NCBI RefSeq assembly: GCF_003194585.1
Contig: NZ_QHKZ01000005.1
Span: 186,001 to 250,000 of the forward strand
Length of the DNA stretch: 64,000 nucleotides
Direction: 5' to 3'
Source: Nocardioides daejeonensis
GTDB lineage: Bacteria; Actinomycetota; Actinomycetes; Propionibacteriales; Nocardioidaceae
In this document: positions 61,805 through 64,000 of the stretch, one piece after another
Layout of the letters: every line of letters begins with the position of its first letter
Numbering within the stretch: position 1 is the first letter of the stretch
Position numbers and translations under genes: made by a program
The notes under the pieces: model-generated
Database searches by the model: none
What the model was told of the DNA's origin: nothing
Seen by the model: only the letters and a program-made list of their open reading frames with translations

Positions 61805-61893
61805 CGCTGGCCACCGTCCACAAACGACCGCCACCCCTTGGTCGTGCGTGGCGATTGGAAGTTCGCCGGAGACCCCGGTGAGAAGGAGGAGTG

Positions 61894-63111
61894 GTGTCGC
61901 ATTCGACGGATTTCGGTCCCGACCTGGTCGAGGTGTTCGGTCCCTCCCAGGTCGACGGCGGACCCGAGCTGGTCCAGTTGCTGACCCCGGAAGGGGAGCG
62001 GGTCGAGCACCCTGAGTTCCGCTACGAGCCCACGGACTCCGACGGCAAGCCGATCGCCGAGGACGAGGCGATTCGCGGGCTCTACCGCGACATGGTGCTC
62101 ACCCGGCGCATCGATACCGAGTCGACCGCGCTGCAGCGGCACGGCGAGCTCGGCATCTGGGCACAGCTGCTCGGTCAGGAGGCTGCACAGATCGGTGCCG
62201 GTCGGGCGTTGCGGCCGCAGGACTACGTCTTCCCCACCTATCGCGAGCACGGCGTCGCGTGGTGCCGTGGCGTCGACCCGCTGAACCTGCTCAGCCTCTT
62301 CCGCGGCGTCGACCACGGCGGCTGGGACCCGAGCGCCCACAACTTCGGGCTCTACACGATCGTGATCGGTGCACAGGCACTGCACGCCACCGGCTATGCG
62401 ATGGGGATGCAGCGCGACGGTGTGGTGGGCACCGGCGACGAGGCCCGCGACGCTGCCGTGGTCGCGCACTTCGGTGACGGTGCCTCCTCGCAGGGCGACG
62501 TCAACGAGGCCTTCATCTTCGCTGCCTCCTACAACGCACCGGTCGTCTTCTTCTGTCAGAACAACCAATGGGCGATCTCCGAGCCGATCGAACGCCAGAG
62601 CCGGATCCCGCTCTACCAGCGGGCGCTCGGCTTCGGCTTCCCGGGCATCCGCGTCGACGGCAACGACGTCCTGGCGACGTACGCCGTCACGAAGGCCGCG
62701 CTGCAGCGGGCTCGGGAGGGACAGGGCCCGACCTTCGTGGAGGCCTACACCTACCGGATGGGCGCCCACACCACCACCGACGACCCGACCCGCTACCGGC
62801 TCGACCACGACGTCGAGCGGTGGAAGCTGCGTGACCCGATCGCCCGGGTGAAGGCCTACCTGGCCCGCAACGGCGCGGCCTCGGAGAGCTTCTTCGCCAA
62901 GGTCGCCAACGAGGCGGACGAGCTCGGTCACCGACTCCGCGAGGGCTGCAAGGCGATGCCGGACCCCTCGCCGATGGCGATGTTCGACCAGGTGTACGCC
63001 GAGGAGCCGCCGGAGCTCGCCGCACAGCGCGAAGGTTTCGCCGCCTACCTCGAGACTTTCGACTCGTCGTCGGTGGTCGAGCCTGTCGAGACCCAGGGGG
63101 CCGGCCGATGA
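61894..63111 (+). CDS. pdhA: 2-oxoacid dehydrogenase E1 component, alpha subunit (PdhA/BkdA type)
   Basis: This 405-residue TPP-dependent enzyme decarboxylates pyruvate or a branched-chain 2-oxoacid. The TPP motif GDGASSQGDVNEAF to FCQNN is seen at about residues 197-226. WAQLLGQEAAQIGAGRAL, FPTYREHGVAWCRGVDP and YTYRMGAHTTTDDPTRYR match the family. GTG 61894 is favoured as SD AGGAGG lies 4 nt before it. The extreme C-terminus VVEPVETQ is encoded by a dispersed repeat (63072-63093). Coupled to the beta subunit gene (ATGA). Confidence 0.93.
   Translation: MSHSTDFGPDLVEVFGPSQVDGGPELVQLLTPEGERVEHPEFRYEPTDSDGKPIAEDEAIRGLYRDMVLTRRIDTESTALQRHGELGIWAQLLGQEAAQIGAGRALRPQDYVFPTYREHGVAWCRGVDPLNLLSLFRGVDHGGWDPSAHNFGLYTIVIGAQALHATGYAMGMQRDGVVGTGDEARDAAVVAHFGDGASSQGDVNEAFIFAASYNAPVVFFCQNNQWAISEPIERQSRIPLYQRALGFGFPGIRVDGNDVLATYAVTKAALQRAREGQGPTFVEAYTYRMGAHTTTDDPTRYRLDHDVERWKLRDPIARVKAYLARNGAASESFFAKVANEADELGHRLREGCKAMPDPSPMAMFDQVYAEEPPELAAQREGFAAYLETFDSSSVVEPVETQGAGR
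63072..63093 (+). repeat. TCGACA(R)GCTCGA repeat inside the pdhA 3' end
   Basis: The stretch beginning GGTGGTCGAGCCTGTCGAGA is a copy of the dispersed repeat at 34686-34705 and 37047-37068. Here it is in frame and encodes Val-Val-Glu-Pro-Val-Glu-Thr within the last 12 residues of PdhA. Confidence 0.85.
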
Positions 63112-64000
63112 GCACGCAGCGGATCACCCTCGCCAAGGGTCTCAACGCCGGCCTGCGCAAGGCGATGGAGGACGACCCCAAGGTCTTGATCATGGGGGAG
63201 GACGTCGGCAAGCTCGGCGGCGTCTTCCGGATCACCGACGGTCTGCAGAAGGACTTCGGCGAGGACCGGGTGATCGACTCCCCGCTAGCCGAGTCCGGCA
63301 TCGTCGGCACCGCGGTCGGCCTGGCCCTGCGCGGCTACCGGCCCGTGGTGGAGATCCAGTTCGACGGCTTCGTCTATCCGGCGTACGACCAGATCGTCTG
63401 CCAGGTCGCCAAGATGCGCTTCCGCTCCAAGGGACGCAACCCGATGCCGATGGTCATCCGGATCCCGTTCGGCGGTGGCATCGGAGCGGTCGAGCACCAC
63501 TCGGAGTCGCCCGAGGCGCAGTTCGCCCACACGCCCGGCCTGAAGGTGGTGGCGTGCTCCAACCCGGTCGACGGCTACTGGATGATCCAGCAGGCGATCG
63601 CTTGTGACGACCCGGTGATCTTCCTCGAGCCCAAGCGGCAGTACCACGCCGACAAGGCCGACCTCGACCTCGACCTCGCGCCCGACCCGCTCTTCGCCTC
63701 GCGCGTCGTACGGCGGGGCACCGACGTCACGGTGCTCGCCTACGGTCCGACCGTGAAGACCGCCCTGCGCGCCGCAGAGGCAGCAGCTGGAGAGGGCCGC
63801 GCGCTCGAGGTCATCGACCTGCGCACGCTCTCCCCGCTCGACATGGACCCGGTCTTCGAGTCGGTCCGACGGACCGGCCGCGCCGTGGTGGTGCACGAGG
63901 CTCACGTCAACCTGGGGCTCGGCTCCGAGCTCTCGGCCCGGGTCACCGAGGAGTGCTTCTACTCGCTGGAGGCTCCGGTGTTGCGCGTCGGCGGCTTCGA
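63108..64000 (+). CDS. pdhB: 2-oxoacid dehydrogenase E1 component, beta subunit (3' end cut by window edge)
   Basis: The 297 codons present cover most of the transketolase-like beta subunit, normally about 325 residues. RITLAKGLNAGLRKAMEDDP, MGEDVGKLGGVFRITDGL, DSPLAESGIVGTAVGLAL, VEIQFDGFVYPAYDQIV, IPFGGGIGAVEHHSESPEA and VIDLRTLSPLDMDPVFESV are all conserved. The beta subunit completes the TPP site. ATG 63108 overlaps the pdhA stop (ATGA). An E2 acyltransferase gene is expected to follow outside the window. Whether the substrate is pyruvate or branched-chain 2-oxoacids cannot be decided here. Confidence 0.95.
   Translation, partial: MSTQRITLAKGLNAGLRKAMEDDPKVLIMGEDVGKLGGVFRITDGLQKDFGEDRVIDSPLAESGIVGTAVGLALRGYRPVVEIQFDGFVYPAYDQIVCQVAKMRFRSKGRNPMPMVIRIPFGGGIGAVEHHSESPEAQFAHTPGLKVVACSNPVDGYWMIQQAIACDDPVIFLEPKRQYHADKADLDLDLAPDPLFASRVVRRGTDVTVLAYGPTVKTALRAAEAAAGEGRALEVIDLRTLSPLDMDPVFESVRRTGRAVVVHEAHVNLGLGSELSARVTEECFYSLEAPVLRVGGF

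Noticed and set aside
59585..61834. 749-residue open frame antisense to the FhuB-like permease
   Set aside because: Its composition (runs of His, Gln, Arg, Glu, Asp) is what high-G+C codons give when read on the opposite strand. It has no domain pattern, whereas the + strand has clear FecCD motifs.
61676..61893. Small protein or RNA gene in the gap before pdhA
   Set aside because: Short frames here have no SD or codon pattern of real genes; only two small hairpins and the pdhA SD were supported.

Overview
The window is chromosomal DNA from a high-G+C actinobacterium, most likely a Nocardioides-type organism (Propionibacteriales). The evidence is the very high G+C with dense GTG/ATGA-coupled operons, an IdeR/DtxR-type iron box, MenB, a RecBCD operon, a tRNA with no encoded CCA, many start codons lacking a Shine-Dalgarno (SD) but carrying a TAnnnT -10 element 6-8 nt upstream, and scattered copies of a TCGACA(G/A)GCTCGA repeat of a kind I associate with this group. 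The genus is inference. No rRNA, CRISPR array, transposase or prophage was seen, and no intergenic gap exceeds 300 bp.

Layout. 1-5.5 kb: truncated LuxR/TrmB-like regulator, tRNA-Arg(ACG), a TetR gene divergent from an mpaB/Lcp-type oxygenase, an SDR, a CopC-like protein and a lipoprotein. 5.6-14.1 kb: recC-recB-recD operon. 14.2-16.4 kb: two proteins sharing one extracytoplasmic domain. 16.4-21.5 kb: polysaccharide deacetylase, acyl-CoA dehydrogenase, ACT-domain protein, PNPOx-like protein, menB and a secreted protein. 21.6-25.2 kb: an NAD/ADP-ribose neighbourhood (ADP-ribosylglycohydrolase, divergent NAD-kinase homologue, SPFH protein, NrtR-like Nudix regulator), then a TDT transporter. 26.35-32.3 kb: TPP riboswitch and thiE-thiO-thiS-thiG-thiE2-thiD-thiC. 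32.4-34.6 kb: secreted protein, sirtuin, TetR. 34.8-41.5 kb: MMPL transporter, PhzE-like chorismate enzyme, pabA-pabB, MazEF-type module. 41.5-46.7 kb: unknown exported protein pair, two-component system, fructosamine kinase/LMW-PTP/4-TM membrane operon. 46.7-53 kb: hisC, VOC protein, DHA2 efflux pump, Xi-class GST, ECF sigma factor with a membrane beta-propeller partner. 53-57.7 kb: TetR/maltokinase-cap/efflux locus, and an ArsR-CDF metal module. 57.8-61.7 kb: iron-regulated siderophore ABC importer. 61.9-64 kb: E1 alpha and truncated E1 beta of a 2-oxoacid dehydrogenase.

Functional links. Thiamine synthesis under TPP control supplies the cofactor of the E1 enzyme at the right edge. Three chorismate-using functions (MenB, PhzE-like, PabAB) lie within 21 kb. 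Several NAD-linked functions (NAD-kinase homologue, ADP-ribose hydrolase, NrtR, sirtuin) lie within 12 kb.

The strongest candidates for something little described are the SPFH/NAD-kinase-like/ADP-ribosylglycohydrolase/NrtR locus with its paired operator, two ThiE-like proteins with complementary losses of conserved residues in one operon, a long palindrome present in two near-identical copies 38 kb apart, and a mobile-looking repeat translated as the C-terminus of PdhA.
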